DNA from: Amaricoccus macauensis
GTDB taxonomy: Bacteria; Pseudomonadota; Alphaproteobacteria; Rhodobacterales; Rhodobacteraceae
DNA: 64,000 bases
Direction of reading: 5' to 3'
NCBI RefSeq assembly: GCF_014201905.1
Contig: NZ_JACHFM010000005.1
Location: 248,001 to 312,000 of the forward strand
Part shown: positions 63,526 to 64,000 of the stretch, in pieces
Numbering within the stretch: the first letter of the stretch is position 1
Layout of the letters: the number at the start of each line of letters is the position of its first letter
Program-made: the position numbers and the translations under genes
Notes under the pieces: model-generated
Database searches by the model: none
What the model saw: only the letters and a program-made list of their open reading frames with translations
What the model was told of the DNA's origin: nothing

Positions 63526-64000
63526 GTGGCGGGGGCGTCCACATCATCAAGCTGTCTGCCGGACTTCCAGCGCGGCTGGGTCTGGGACGATGAAGGCTTG
63601 AGGGGGCTTCTGGCCTCGATTTCCCGATCCTTCCCGGTCGGCGCGATCATGACCCTGCAGGCGGGCGGCGAGGTGAAGTTCAAGCCCCGCCCGATTGAAG
63701 GCGCGTCACCTGGCAGCGCAAGTGTCGCGCCCGAGTCGTTGCTGCTGGATGGGCAGCAGCGGCTGACCTCCCTCTATCAGACGACGATGCGCCAAGACGT
63801 TGTCGAGACGATCAACACGAAGAAGCAGAAGATCAAACGCTTCTACTACATCGACATGGCGCGCGCCCTGGACGAGGGCGTTGATCGGATCGACGCCTTC
63901 GTGGGCCTCCCCGAGAGCAAAATCGAGACGCGGAACTTCGGCAAGGAGGTCGTCCGGGATCTGACGACCGAAGAGGCCGAGTTCGAACAGTGCATGTTCC
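63526..64000 (+). CDS. DUF262 (GmrS/GmrD-like) protein, 5' end unclear, cut by window edge
   Basis: From 63556 the frame reads LPDFQRGWVWDDEGLRGLLA, SFPVGAIMTL, FKPRPIEG, LLLDGQQRLTSLYQ and KRFYYIDMARAL to the window end. LPDFQRxWVW and DGQQRLTS are the DUF262 hallmarks, a nucleotide-binding/ParB-like fold found in type IV restriction systems such as GmrSD. The usual N-terminal residues before LPDFQ are not visible: a GTG at 63526 would give only ten unrelated residues. The IS110-type gene starts 62 bp away on the other strand, so the 5' end may have been lost or disturbed by insertion. Confidence 0.75.
   Translation, partial: MAGASTSSSCLPDFQRGWVWDDEGLRGLLASISRSFPVGAIMTLQAGGEVKFKPRPIEGASPGSASVAPESLLLDGQQRLTSLYQTTMRQDVVETINTKKQKIKRFYYIDMARALDEGVDRIDAFVGLPESKIETRNFGKEVVRDLTTEEAEFEQCMF

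Overview
The window is GC-rich DNA (roughly two-thirds G+C by eye) with densely packed, overlapping genes. It looks like a chromosome segment of an alphaproteobacterium, most likely Rhodobacterales (Rhodobacteraceae/Paracoccaceae). The best taxonomic hint is the left end, where a small Lys/Arg-rich protein, murA, a DUF2948 protein and hisD run in one direction, the arrangement usual in that order. No rRNA or CRISPR array was seen; one tRNA gene (Thr, anticodon GGT) lies at 3.04 kb.

Layout. 0-3 kb: housekeeping murA operon on the minus strand, ending in a hisD gene cut by the window edge. 3.0-4.9 kb: tRNA-Thr and an orphan RTX (calcium-binding repeat) protein. 4.9-12 kb: a short-chain amide module (formamidase, AmiS/UreI channel, FmdB zinc ribbon) beside three signalling genes: an OmpR-type regulator, a REC-kinase-REC hybrid, and a large protein fusing an NCS1 permease, a Cys-rich cluster and a histidine kinase. 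12.4-22 kb: an FCD regulator, then a branched-chain-type ABC importer interleaved with two cytochromes P450, a putidaredoxin-like ferredoxin and its reductase, i.e. an uptake-plus-oxidation operon for an unknown hydrophobic or aromatic compound. 22-27.6 kb: an ArsR/SRPBCC pair and a YhaO/YhaN (SbcD/SbcC-like) pair. 27.6-36.7 kb: hexuronate catabolism (UxaC, UxuB, UxuA), a GntR/FCD regulator and an ABC importer, expressed divergently from an operator-rich promoter region. 36.7-52.5 kb: a second ABC importer (NitT/TauT type) followed by a long minus-strand catabolic operon: serine hydrolase, two GMC oxidoreductases, an M20 N-carbamoyl hydrolase, a hydantoin-racemase-family protein, aldehyde and alcohol dehydrogenases and an Ldh-family oxidoreductase, with a divergent IclR regulator. 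The substrate is not known; the M20/racemase pair suggests an N-carbamoyl or hydantoin-like compound.

52.7-54.4 kb holds a small secreted protein and a frameshifted nitroreductase gene. 54.5-61.7 kb is a decayed prophage module (ParB/DNA methylase, capsid, connector, tail genes). It carries several frameshifts and in-frame stops, a large deletion joining the methylase to the capsid gene, and one apparently intact cargo gene that resembles the uracil-DNA-glycosylase fold. 62.4-63.5 kb is a broken IS110-family recombinase gene with a perfect 17-bp tandem duplication. The window ends in a DUF262 (GmrS/GmrD-like) gene whose N-terminus abuts the insertion sequence.

The most unusual points are the permease-zinc cluster-kinase sensor next to the amide genes; the P450 with a non-canonical I-helix in a transport operon; an in-frame internally deleted racemase reduced to a 44-codon gene; a tail-chaperone gene overlapping a downstream frame with no start codon of its own at an A6 run; and the glycosylase-like cargo gene in a dying prophage.
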